In this document: positions 25,401 through 36,500 of the stretch, piece by piece
Numbering within the stretch: the stretch's first letter is position 1
How the letters are laid out: every line of letters begins with the position of its first letter
Assembly (NCBI GenBank): GCA_947561585.1
Contig: CANNZV010001873.1
Span: forward strand, 1-64,000
From: Caprella mutica
Lineage: Eukaryota; Arthropoda; Malacostraca; Amphipoda; Caprellidae
DNA: 64,000 nt
Direction: 5' to 3'
Notes under the pieces: generated by a model
Seen by the model: the letters and a program-made list of their open reading frames with translations, nothing else
Told to the model about the DNA's origin: nothing
Database searches by the model: none
Translations under genes and position numbers: made by a program

Positions 25401-25476
25401 TTTATTTAGACGTCAACTCACCAGCCAAGGCTGCTCCTATCACCATCAAGAAAATCACCGTCGATTTGGTGAACAT
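13459..25476 (-). CDS. large lipid transfer protein (apolipophorin/vitellogenin family), 15 exons
   Basis: Inferred secreted lipoprotein of 2,364 aa that would carry lipid in body fluid or yolk. Exons, 5' to 3': 25422-25476, 23044-23295, 22700-22893, 21298-22392, 20977-21124, 19197-20569, 18811-18907, 18489-18734, 17811-18067, 16777-17727, 15990-16580, 15120-15692, 14532-14889, 14202-14452, 13459-14112. All junctions are GT/AG and phases close. Exon 1 is exactly a signal peptide (MFTKSTVIFLMVIGAALA). Residues about 35-600 form the lipoprotein N-terminal domain (RYETGKTYEYELQVESEVQV; LLALAREHQDSPDVRIFAYK). Exon 6 resembles the open beta-sheet DUF1943 region (KMDYFLKVFGTEM). Exons 9-12 are beta-rich; exons 13-14 are helical. 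Exon 15 ends in a VWD-like domain (LPNTKCEYWLYKP, ending PTYVRVHGEG). It is shorter than insect apolipophorins (about 3,300) and longer than most vitellogenins (about 1,500-1,850). No convincing furin site at the usual apolipophorin position and no polyserine tract. Subfamily open. Confidence 0.92.
23346..24264. repeat. 32-bp satellite, array 2, in lipid transfer protein intron 1
   Basis: About 29 units of the satellite seen at 1-2,672, with fixed differences (TACTGTCAG and CTCTGATGAGG in place of TACTATCAG and CTGTGATGATG). Much of the array alternates two AAAAAA-type and two GAGAAA-type units, giving a 128-bp higher-order period. It starts about 50 bp from the exon 2 splice acceptor. Confidence 0.97.
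24265..24810. other. intron 1 segment, similar to the array 1 flank
   Basis: AT-rich. The first 170 bp or so resemble 2,673-2,860, the right flank of array 1. The remainder holds nothing I can name. Confidence 0.5.
24811..25017. mobile_element. MITE family T, copy 2 with a partial copy before it
   Basis: 24,870-25,017 is a 148-bp element with GGGTTGTGACAATATGC ends and TA flanks, close to the copy at 2,942. Immediately before it, 24,811-24,865 is a decayed left end of the same family (TTTTGACAATAGGCTTC, then ACTTAAGAATATCA). Confidence 0.85.
25075..25383. mobile_element. P-family pogo-like MITE, 5'-truncated (intron 1)
   Basis: Contains GCCACTTCATAACTCGGG, two AGTTTTCTAT / CATAGAAAAC pairs and the right end ATAACTCAGGAGTTTTTAC, but not the CAGTGAAACTCC left end. 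The middle is partly duplicated. It ends about 40 bp from the exon 1 donor. Confidence 0.75.
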
Positions 25477-25516
25477 CTTTCCTGCCAAATGATGTCTCTA
25501 CCAGAGGTACTCTTGT

Positions 25517-25524
25517 CTTTTATA
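25517..25524 (-). promoter_or_regulatory. TATA box of the lipid transfer protein gene
   Basis: On the minus strand CTATAAAAGAC lies about 41 bp upstream of the ATG at 25,476, predicting transcription start near 25,490 and a 5' UTR of only 10-20 nt. A strong TATA box suits a highly expressed tissue-specific gene; the start site is inferred from spacing. Confidence 0.72.
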
Positions 25525-25696
25525 GCCACAGAAAAGTCAAAGACTCGTAATTCGAGAGTCACTTCTCAGTTTACAGAAGGAGGTGAACACACTTGGTTTA
25601 GGGTGGATCTAATTACTGCCAGGTGACGACTGAGAAGTACACTAGGCACTGGTGGTGGCATACTGGGATATGAAACACTAACAGGAAATTCAATTT

Positions 25697-25901
25697 CAGT
25701 TGAACTCCTCTATAATGAATTTAGGATTCTGTGTTAATAAATTGCACTGTATAGTGATAAAATTTTCTTTAGTCTACCATAAAAGAGCGACTACTTTTCT
25801 AAAACTGAGAGCTATTCATGGCAGACTAGATAAAAACTGTTCACTATACAAGGTAGTTCTCTTACTCAGGACTCTACATTCACTATAGTGGATTTCTACT
25901 G
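25697..25901. mobile_element. pogo/Tigger-like MITE upstream of the lipid transfer protein promoter
   Basis: A 205-bp element with left end CAGTTGAACTCCTCTATAAT and right end CACTATAGTGGATTTCTACT followed by G, inverted relative to each other. Related to the element at 3,492-3,874. It lies about 175 bp upstream of the TATA box. Confidence 0.7.
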
Positions 25902-25952
25902 CAGTCCATGAACATGTAATTATAGATAGGATAAATATACAGTTGTCTATAT

Positions 25953-28302
25953 GACACAGTAGTCAATAGGACGCAGTAGTCAATAGGACACAGTAGCCAA
26001 TAGGACACAGTAGCCAATAGGACACAGTAGCCAATAGGACACAGTAGCCAATAGGACGCAGTAGCCGATAGGACACAGTAGCCGATAGAACAAAATAACC
26101 AATAGGACACAATAAAGCCAATAGGACGCAGTAGCCGATAGGACACAGTAACCAATAGGACGCAGTAGCCGATAGGACACAGTAACCAATAGGACGCAGT
26201 AGCCGATAGGACACAATAGCCAATAGGACACAGTAGCCGATAGGACGCAGTAGCCGATAGGACACAGTAGCCGATAGGACACAATAGCCAATAGGACACA
26301 GTAGCCGATAGGACGCAGTAGCCGATAGGACACAGTAGCCGATAGGACGCAGTAGCCGATAGGACACAGTAGTCTATAGGACACAGTAGTCTATAGGACA
26401 CAGTAGTCTATAGGACACAGTAGTCTATAGGACACAGTAGCCAATAGGACGCAGTAGCCGATAGGACACAGTAGCCAATAGGACACAGTAGCCGATAGGA
26501 CGCAGTAGCCGATAGGACGCAGTAGCCGATAGGACGCAGTATCCAATAGGACACAGTAGCCGATAGGGCACAGTAGCCAATTGGACACAGTAGCCAATAG
26601 GACACAGTAGTCAATAGGACACAATAGCCAATAGGACGCAGTAGCCAATAGGACACAGTAACCGATAAGACACAGTAGCCGATAGGACACAGTAGCCAAT
26701 AGGACAAAGTAGCAGATAGGACACAGTAACCGATAGGACACAGTAGCCAATAGGACAAAAAAGCAGATAGGACACAGTAACCAATAGGATACAGTAGCCG
26801 ATAGGACACAGTAGCCGATAGGACACAGTAGCCAATAGGACACAGTAGCCAATAGGACACAGTAGCCGATAGGACACATTAGCCGATAGGAGACAGCAGC
26901 CGATAGGACACAGTAACCAATAGGACACAGTAGCCAATAGGACGCAGTAGCCTATAGGACACAGTAGCCGATAGGACACAGTAGTCAATAGGACACAGTA
27001 GTCAATAGGACACAGCAGTCAATAGGACACAATAGCCGATAGGACACAGTATCCAATAGGACACATTAGCCGATAGGAGACAGCAGCCGATAGGACACAG
27101 TAGCCAATAGGACACAGTAGCCAATAAGACACAGTAGCCAATAGGACACAGTAGCCAATAGGACACAGTAGCCGATAGGACACAGTAGCCGATAGGACAC
27201 AGTAGCAAATAGGACAAAGTAGCAGATAGGACACAGTAGCCAATAGGACACAGTAGCCGATAGGACACAGTAGCCAATAGGACACAGTAGTCAATAGGAC
27301 ACAGTAGCCGATAGGACACAGTAGCCGATAGGACACAGTAGCCAATAGGACACAGTAGTCAATAGGACACAGTAGTCAATAGGACACAAAAGCCGATAGG
27401 ACACAGTATCCAATTGGACACAGTATCCGATAGAACACAATAGCCGATAGGACACAGTAGCTAATAGGACACAATAGCCAATAGGACACAGTACCTAATA
27501 GGACACATTAGCCGATAGGAGACAGCAGCCGATAAGACACAGTAGCCAATAGGACACAGTAGCCAATAGGACACAGTAGCCAATAGAACAAAGTAGCCAT
27601 TGGAACAAAGTAGCCGATAGGACACAGTAGCCAATAGGACACAGTAGCCAATAGGACACAGTAGCCAATAGGACACAGTAGCCAATAGGACAAAGTAGCA
27701 GATATTACACAGTAGCCAATAGGACATAGTAACCGATAGGACATAGTAGCCAATTGGACACAGTAGCCAATTGGACACAGTAGCCGATAGGACACAGTAG
27801 CCAATTGGACACAGTAGCCAATAGGACACAGTAGCCGATAGGACACAGTAGCCAATAGGACACAGTAGCCAATAGGACACAGTAGCCAATAGGACACAGT
27901 AGCAGATAGGACACAGTAGCCAATAGGACAAAGTAGCAGATAGAACAAAGTAGCCGATAGGACACAGTAGCCGATAGGACACAGTAGCCAATTGGACACA
28001 GTAGCCGATAGAATACAGTAGCCGATAGGACACAGTAGCCAATAGCACAGTAGCAGATAGGACACAGTAGCCAATAGGACACAGTAGCAGATAGGCCACA
28101 GTAGCAGATAGGACACAGTAGCCAATAAGACACAGTAGCCAATAGGACACAATAGCCAATAGGACACAGTAGCCAATAGGACACAGTAGCCAATAGGACA
28201 CAGTAGCCGATAGGACACAGTAGCCAATAGGACACAATAGCCAATAAGACACAGTAACCGATAGGACACAGTAGCCAATAGGACACAGTAGCCAATAGGA
28301 CA
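25953..28302. repeat. 17-bp minisatellite (about 138 copies)
   Basis: Tandem copies of GACACAGTAGCCAATAG with frequent C/T, A/G and GCC/ACC/TCA variants and rare indels (near 26,110 and 28,048). On the minus strand the unit has no stop in any phase, and because 17 is not a multiple of three every frame reads the same 17-residue peptide. The several open minus frames of 100-280 codons are therefore artefacts. Confidence 0.98.
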
Positions 28303-30590
28303 AGGATCTTTTCAGTGTACCGTGTAGTGGCTAGGAAGGATCTTTTCATTGTACCGTGCAGTGGCTAGGAAGGATCTTTTCAGTGTACCGTGTAGTGGCT
28401 AGGAAGGATCTTTTCAGTGTACCGTGTAGTGGCTAGGAAGGATCTTTTCAGTGTACCGTGTAGTGGCTAGGAAGGATTTTTTCAGTGTACCGTGTAGTGG
28501 CTAGGAAGGATCTTTACAGTGTACCGTGTAGTGGCTAGGAAGGATCTTTTCAGTGTACCGTGTAGTGGCTAGGAAGGATCTTTTCAGTGTACCGTGTAGT
28601 GGCTAGGAAGGATCTTTTCAGTGTACCGTGTAGTGGCTAGGAAGGATTTTTTCAGTGTACCGTGTAGTGGCTAGGAAGGATCTTTACAGTGTACCGTGTA
28701 GTGGCTAGGAAGGATCTTTTCAGTGTACCGTGTAGTGGCTAGGAAGGATCTTTTCAGTGTACCGTGTAGGGGCTAGGAAGGATCTTTTCAGTGTACCGTG
28801 TAGTGGCTAGGAAGGATCTTTTCAGTGTACCGTGTAGTGGCTAGGAAGGATCTTTTCAGTGTACCGTGTAGTGGCTAGGAAGGATCTTTTCAGTGTACCG
28901 TGTAGTGGCTAGGAAGGATCTTTTCAGTGTACCGTGTAGTGGCTAGGAAGGATCTTTTCAGTGTACCGTGTAGTGGCTAGGAAGGATCTTTTCAGTGTAC
29001 CGTGTAGTGGCTAGGAAGGATCTTTACAGTGTACCGTGTAGTGGCTAGGAAAGATCTTTTCGGTGTACCGTGTAGTGGCTAGGAAGGATCTTTTCAGTGT
29101 ACCGTGTAGTGGCTAGGAAGGATCTTTTCAGTGTACCGTGTAGTGGCTAGGAAGGATCTTTTTAGTGTAACGTGTAATGGCTAGGAAGGATCTTTTCAGT
29201 GTACCGTGTAGTGGCTAGGAAGGATTTTTTCAGTGTACCGTGTAGTGGCTAGGAAGGATCTTTACAGTGTACCGTGTAGTGGCTAGGAAGGATCTTTTCA
29301 TTGTACCGTGTAGTGGCTAGGAAGGATCTTTTCAGTGTACCGTGTAGTGGCTAGGAAGGATTTTTTCAGTGTACCGTGTAGTGGCTAGGAAGGATCTTTA
29401 CAGTGTACCGTGTAGTGGCTAGGAAGGATCTTTTCAGTGTACCGTGTAGTGGCTAGGAAGAATCTTTTCAGTGTACCGTGTAGTGGCTAGGAAGGATCTT
29501 TTCATTGTACCGTGTAGTGGCTAGGAAGGATCTTTTCAGTGTACCGTGTAGTGGCTAGGAAGGATCTTTTTAGTGTACTGTGTAGTGGCTAGGAAGGATC
29601 TTTTCAGTGTACCGTGTAGTGGCTAGGAAGGATCTTTTCAGTGTACCGTGTAGTGGCTAGGAAGGATCTTTTCATTGTACCGTGTAATGACTAGGAAGGA
29701 TCTTTTTAGTGTACTGTGTAGTGGCTATGAAGGATCTTTTCATTGTACCGTGTAATGACTAGGAAGGATCTTTTTAGTGTACCGTGTAGTGGCTAGGAAG
29801 TATCTTTTCATTGTACCGTGTAGTGGCTAGGAAGGATCTTTTCAGTGTACCGTATAGTGGCTAGGAAGGATCTTTTCAGTGTACCGTGTAGTGGCTAGGA
29901 AGGATCTTTTCAGTGTACCGTGTAGTGGCTAGGAAGGATCTTTTCAGTGTACCGTGTAGTGGCTAGGAAGGATCTTTTCAGTGTACCGTGTAGTGGCTAG
30001 GAAGGATCTTTTCAGTGTACCGTGTAGTGGCTAGGAAGGATCTTTTCGGTGTACCGTGTAATGACTAGGAAGGATCTTTTTAGTGTACTGTGTAGTGGCT
30101 AGGAAGGATCTTTTCAGTGTACCGTGTAGTGGCTAGGAAGGATCTTTTCATTGTACCGTGTAGTGGCTAGGAAGGATCTTTTCAGTGTACCGTGTAGTGG
30201 CTAGGAAGGATCTTTTCATTGTACCGTGTAGTGGCTAGGAAGGATCTTTTTAGTGTACCGTGTAGTGGCTAGGAAGGATCTTTTCATTGTACCGTGTAGT
30301 GGCTAGGAAGGATCTTTTCAGTGTACCGTGTAGTGGCTAGGAAGGATCTTTTCAGTGTACCGTGTAGTGGCTAGGAAGGATCTTTTTAGTGTACCGTGTA
30401 GTGGCTAGGAAGGATCTTTTCATTGTACCGTGTAGTGGCTAGGAAGGATCTTTTCATTGTACCGTGTAGTGGCTAGGAAGGATCTTTTCAGTGTACCGTG
30501 TAGTGGCTAGGAAGGATCTTTTCAGTTTACCGTGTAATGGCTAGGAAGGATCTTTACAGTGTACCGTGTAGTGGCTAGGAAGGATCTTTT
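28303..30590. repeat. 34-bp minisatellite (about 67 copies)
   Basis: Units containing GTGTACCGTGTAGTGGCTAG and AAGGATCTTTT begin with no gap after the 17-bp array. Variants cluster: a GGATTTTTT unit followed by a GGATCTTTACAG unit recurs at 28,474, 28,644, 29,220 and 29,356, so blocks of several units were copied. Confidence 0.98.
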
Positions 30591-31034
30591 ATGCTAGATT
30601 TTATTTATGATAGTCTGATATTTTTTTAAATACGAGCCTATATTTCTACATAAATAAATTGAAATTACCATTTAAAATCTTTATAATAAAATCCACATAT
30701 TCATAATTTTATGGAATTGTCTAAGTATGTTTTCAACCAATAAGACTGGGTCAAACAACCTCTAGACAAGTAACTGTATCTGTTACATGATTGATAAATA
30801 GTATCTAATTACGTTGTTTGTAATACAATTAACAGAGTCTGTGTTTAATTCATAAACAATTTACCTCCGCAAATTAATTATAGAGTCATTGCCGCTAATT
30901 TCAATTTCTTCATTTGGAGGTAAAATAGAAATTCTGAATTTTATTTCATTCTTGAAATTCTACAGGGAAACCAATTAAAATAAACAGTTAGAATCTTATT
31001 TTTTCATTTTGCATAATCGAAAAAATAAAACCGA
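30591..31034. other. AT-rich spacer, nothing assigned
   Basis: Single-copy-looking AT-rich DNA between two arrays. No frame or element ends recognised. Confidence 0.5.
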
Positions 31035-31880
31035 ATAAGGTACACTAAAGATGTTATAGTACAATAAGATACACCAAAGATATTATACTACAGTAAGATA
31101 CACCAAAGATATTATACTACAATTAGATACACCAAAGATATTATACTACAATAAGATACACCAAAGATATTATACTACAATAAGATACACCAAAGATATT
31201 ATACTACAATAAGATACACCAAAGATATTATACTACAATAAGATACACCAAAGATATTATACTACAATAAGATACACCAAAGATATTATACTACAATAAG
31301 ATACACCAAAGATATTATACTACAATAAGATACACCAAAGATATTATACTACAATAAGATACACCAAAGATATTATACTACAATAAGATACACTAAAGAT
31401 ATTATACTACAATAAGATACACCAAAGATATTATACTACAATAAGATACACCAAAGATATTATACTACAATAAAATACACTAAAGATATTATACTACAAT
31501 AAGATACACCAAAGATATTATACTACAATAAGATACACCAAAGATATTATACTACAATAAGATACACTAAAGATATTATACTACAATAAGATACACCAAA
31601 GATATTATACTACAATAAGATACACCAAAGATATTATACTGCAATAAGATACACCAAAGATATTATACTACAATAAGATACACCAAAGATATTATACTAC
31701 AATAAGATACACCAAAGATATTATACTACAATAAGATACACCAAAGATATCATACTACAATAAGATACACCAAAGATATTATACTACAATAAGATACACC
31801 AAGGATATTATACTACAATAAGATACACCAAAGATATTATACTACAATAAGATACACCAAAGATATTATACTACAATAAG
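31035..31880. repeat. 29-bp minisatellite (about 29 copies)
   Basis: Very uniform units containing GATACACCAAAGATATTATA. The first two units (GGTACACTAAAGATGTTATA) are the most diverged, as is common at array edges. Confidence 0.97.
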
Positions 31881-32419
31881 TTCCGAAGAAGACGTTAAGC
31901 CCAACAAAAATTAAATAAAAATAAAAAAAAATCAGACTGAAGGCACTATTCATATATAAATAGTCTGCTTCCTCTTTTTATTAGTATCCTTTTAACGGGG
32001 ATTGGAGAAGGACCCTAGCAATTATTGTGATGATCACATTATTTGTCTGGGGTTCTGAAGCCGAGAGTTGAAAATAGATATTACGGCAAAAATTCCTTAC
32101 CCGAATTTTCTTGCAGCGAAATTCCTATAATACAAACTATATTAAGGTTTTCATCAGTGGACATACCAAACAGTAAATATTACATACCAAATAAGGTACA
32201 TGGATGGTATTGCTCCTTCTGATAATCTCTTAAAATTATAAATTCATATATCATTACCTATCTGTAAAATAAACTACTGTATTATTATAATATATCTAGA
32301 AATACATCAGCATTAATAAATTAAGGAGAAATGACATCAACAAAGTTTATTTTTATAATTTTATTTTTACTGGGAATCGCGTCAGAGAATTTGACGGACA
32401 CCTTCCCATCATTGATCTT
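31881..32419. other. AT-rich spacer with a possible retroelement tail
   Basis: GAAGAAGACGTTAAGCCCAA followed by an A-rich run at 31,886-31,932 resembles the 3' end of a non-LTR retroelement or SINE, but no coding part is present. A short inverted pair (CAGACTGAAGG... with ...TAGTCTG) follows. Low certainty. Confidence 0.3.
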
Positions 32420-33100
32420 TTAAAAGAATGTCAGAAGGATCCTTCCATTTTGTCTGATGTCTTCGGTTCTTATTGTTAAATTAGTTCTCATTGAACTATA
32501 TAGAGCATTTACCAAAGGACTGCTAATTTCCAAAACACTACTTAGGCCACGAAAAGATATACATCTAATCAGTGGATGATTATTCACTGAACGAAGCAAT
32601 TTGTCACAGAAATCTTAAAATTCACCAGAGCTGATATTATCTTCATTATCTCTCATCTCAAGGATCAAGTATTCTAAATTTGGACATCTTGGTAAGAAAT
32701 CATTTACGGAGTCTCTCAACAAGGGGTATGAAATACTTATTTCACTCAATATATCAGAAAAAATATAACTGCGGTTTTTGAAGTTTGAGTAAAAAGTCGA
32801 TGCAAGTACAATTTTCTGTTGCTAATTTGTGGTAAATTGTTTTCATTGAAGTTAGGTGGTAGAGTTAGTTCACCATACAAATAAACTTCTTCTAATTTCT
32901 TGCATTCACTTAATTGTCTGAGCACAGGTAGAGTAATAGGGCATTCTAATGTAACTTCTTTTAAAATATCTTTTAAAGGTCCCCTCCAAGCAAATTCAAT
33001 TATTGCTTAAATCAACGAGGCTAATGTTTCTTATCATTTTACTGCAAACCCCATAAAATTTGATAGCATATTTCTAATTTTATATGCTTTTAAAGATTTT
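32420..33100 (-). pseudogene. decayed leucine-rich-repeat sequence of an F-box/LRR gene
   Basis: Minus-strand translation gives LRR-like stretches such as LKEVTLECPITLPVLRQLSE, CKKLEEVYLYGELTLPP and PRCPNLEYLILEMRDNED, and finishes ILLTFF then stop at 32,420. The stretches are in different frames and interrupted by stops (one after ISSGEF near 32,615). This fits the missing LRR half of the F-box gene just upstream, or of a former tandem copy, now degenerate. Confidence 0.6.
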
Positions 33101-33513
33101 TATAATCCAAACTCTACAAAACCTACTTTACTTCCGACTTTCTGATTTCCAGTCTGAAGAAGAAGAATGTACACCATTTGTTTTGATTGGCAACTAGGTA
33201 TTTGGTTTAATAAATCTATTTATTATTCGTTTAAAGGTTTAAATTTGGATGAACTTATTATAGAAACATTTAAATACTTTTAAAAACAATTAATATCTAA
33301 AACGAAGGCCAAAAACGCATTGTTTGTTTAAAAATCTAAATTTGAAATCAAAACAAAGAGTGTACAATCTTCTTTCTCAGCGTCTGGTTGGAAATTCACT
33401 CGATTGTTGTTCACATAGTATTAAAAAACTTTAAAAGAAAATAATAAAATATATACTGAGCCGAATTGTATGCGGTTTAAGGAATAATGATCGTAGACCT
33501 TAGTTCTGTAATA

Positions 33514-36500
33514 TTATGTAATAAACTCATTTTTTTCCTGGAGCCTGTAGAGGACCTTAAAGAATTTCAATGTCTTCTCTATATTGAAATTATCGACACC
33601 AGTCACTTGTGGAGAGAAGAACGCAATGAAAAGGGTATCTTCAAAGGGAGGACCTAAAAATGAACTCCCAACGAAATTGCTCAAATTCTTACATTTCTGC
33701 CTTATCTTATCTATTATATAATAAGAGTCGTAACAGTTATATTCAGTCGCTTCAGGTTTCTCTATGGTTAACATTTCCAAGTGTTTCGATGCATTGATGT
33801 CTTTCATTAATTGTTCTACAAACTTGGATCTTGCACTCTCACTGTTGGAATATTTCTCGATCTCGAACTTCTGATGAAGAAAGAAAAAAACTTATTGATC
33901 TAATAAGTTTTATCACATTTTTAGTATTAGATTTTAATATTCATTTTTAAATCATCAAAATCAAGTTGTTCATTCCATTTAGATTAAGATTCAAATTTCA
34001 AACAATAGGCTCTAAAAAAGAAAAAAATTGTCTAATATCGAGAAGACTTTAATAACAATTGGACTTTAATTAAAACTTTAAATTAACTACAATATAAACT
34101 GTGCAATATTTTCAAAAACTAAAATATATTACAAAATAACTCACCGGTATGAAGATGTTTCTTCTCCAGTTTTCATCTTTAGCCAGCCTGTTGAACCTAT
34201 GAGATACTTGCGCCACATTGGATCTATCGGTCAATCCTTCCAGATTGCCAAAAATCTTCAAAATCACTTCATCTGGGAGTGCATCGAAATAGTTCTGAAA
34301 AAGAGAGAAAACGTTAGAATATTTCAGCTCATATTTCATAATTTAATAGAAGCACAGTCTTTGTTTTTACTCTTTTTTATCGATAAAGTCAATGCTGATT
34401 GTCAATTTAATGTCGTAATCGGTTGCTACTGCAAAACCTGAGGCGTGTGTTTGATGGGAAGGGTACCGATGAAGAGTGGGTTTTAGTGTAGCCTTCTAAT
34501 TACATCTTCATCACCTAGATTCTAGAGCCTAACATACCCTGAGTTTCTTTCTTAGAGAGATCTGAAGAGGAGTACTACCTCAGGCCAGAGTCAACTCTCT
34601 CATTGGTGTACTTGTGAAAAGGAAAGAAAAAGCTATTTCCACATTCCAGTCACTACTTTAACTACTCTCTCTCGAACATCAAGAAATATCTTAATTAATA
34701 AAATCAAATAGTTGAGAAGCTGCTGCATATGGTTCTGTTGAAAAGATATTTTGAAAATGTAAAATACCTTCAACATTGAAAAATCATCAACAATCGAACC
34801 CTGGCCTCCAAACACGGTAAGTTAATATCACGACATTGTGGGCTTCTTGTAGGGATGGTTTTGATTCCACATAAGAAAATTGAATTCTTCATTTTGATAT
34901 TAAATTGTTTTGGTGTCCCCCACAGTTTATATAATAGGATTCCCTATTCCATAAACTGTCGTGTTCCATTTTCTATCGATTTATTGCGTATATAGGAAAT
35001 GCAAATTAAGTAACAATTTTGAATTTAGACACTGTTTTGCGCCATGATATTCATAATTCTAACACCAATTTGTTTTATTTATTATCTCTAGTATTCGTAC
35101 GTGTCATTTGATATAGATATTAAGAATAACAAAATATTTTGAAATACAAACAATGCTTTTCATAATAACTTTGTTCATTCAGAGATATGAATGAGGAAAC
35201 AAGAGTGTTCCCAGTTCTAAGTTACTATGGGCAAAGTATGAAAAATAAAAAATCCATGTGTAATATAGATATTCCTTTATAAAATGAAACTAACTCGAAT
35301 GCTATAACATATTCTGTTGATTAGAAGAAAATTAAATAAAAAAAAATTGTCCCATTGTATAACACACTGGTGAACAATGGGACAGTTTATCAAACTTGTA
35401 TATTATTGAGGTTATGGTTAAATTTCAAGTTCGAATTATCTCTTTATGTTGTCCCACACTCAGTTGGTTCATATAATATCAGTTTAATGTCCTCTATCTT
35501 ACTCGATGCCATGTCAGGAACATTTGTAAAATTAGGCTCATTGCACTTGAATCTTCGCCTAACATCAATATTTCGTATTTATCTTTTTCATGCTTTTGGC
35601 CAACAAAATACATTTTAGAAGTCGTATAAAATTCTACAAGAGAATAAATCTTCATTTCCAACGTTTTCGGAAGAGATTTAAGTTTTACAGACGAATGGAT
35701 CAGTTAAATTAAGAGTTCTATACCAGACCAAGAACAAGAGTTCACAGGCCATCTACGGCGGATACTTTAGAAGTGATTTCGACAAAATGATACCGAATTA
35801 GCGGAATACAAATTTATATAGCAACAGTAATGTCAAACTCATATAAGAAATGTGTTTTTTCATGCATAAGATATAATGATGAGAACTACAAAGTCCCACA
35901 TAGAATGTTATTTTTAAATCCATTAAATTTGATTTTCGACAAATTCGTATTTCGGAAATTTGTCCTTCGGCAAATCCGTTTTCGTCCAATTTTGTATTCG
36001 GAAAATACGTATTCGGAAAATCCGTTTCGGCAAATTAGTTTTCGGCAAATTTGGTTTCGGCCAATTCGTTTCGGAAAATCAGCCTAGACCCGGTCGAAAG
36101 TTTATTGTATCATAAATAGATATTTATTGATTCATATGGAGTAACTAAACAGTTTGGTTGACAATAGGGCACTGTCTCATTGTTAACCAAATTTTCTGTC
36201 CCAATGATCACCATGACGCCATTTTGAAAACATATGGGTATAGCGGCTCAACTACAAAAGTATAAAGGTAATTCTTTCATATGATCATATTTTACATATT
36301 ACTTAATATTATGGAAAAATGCAGTAAGCATAAATTTACCACTAAGATTTTGTTAAAAAAAAGTTATTCAGCATGTCCCATTGTTCTGAGTGTCCCATTG
36401 ATGACCATCCTCCCCTACCACCATAGTTTTTTCCCTGGGTACTGACCATAATATCACCAACTGTACCAGAGTAAAGAGTGTGGTGTTAGATAGTGAAGGT

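Noticed and set aside
25953..28302. Several open minus-strand frames of 100-280 codons (SYWLLCPIGYCVL-type repeats)
   Set aside because: The 17-bp unit has no stop in any minus phase, so all three frames stay open and read the same peptide; a property of the repeat, not a gene.
31886..31932. Retroelement 3' tail (GACGTTAAGCCC plus A-rich run)
   Set aside because: Suggestive only; no coding region, target duplication or second copy in the window.
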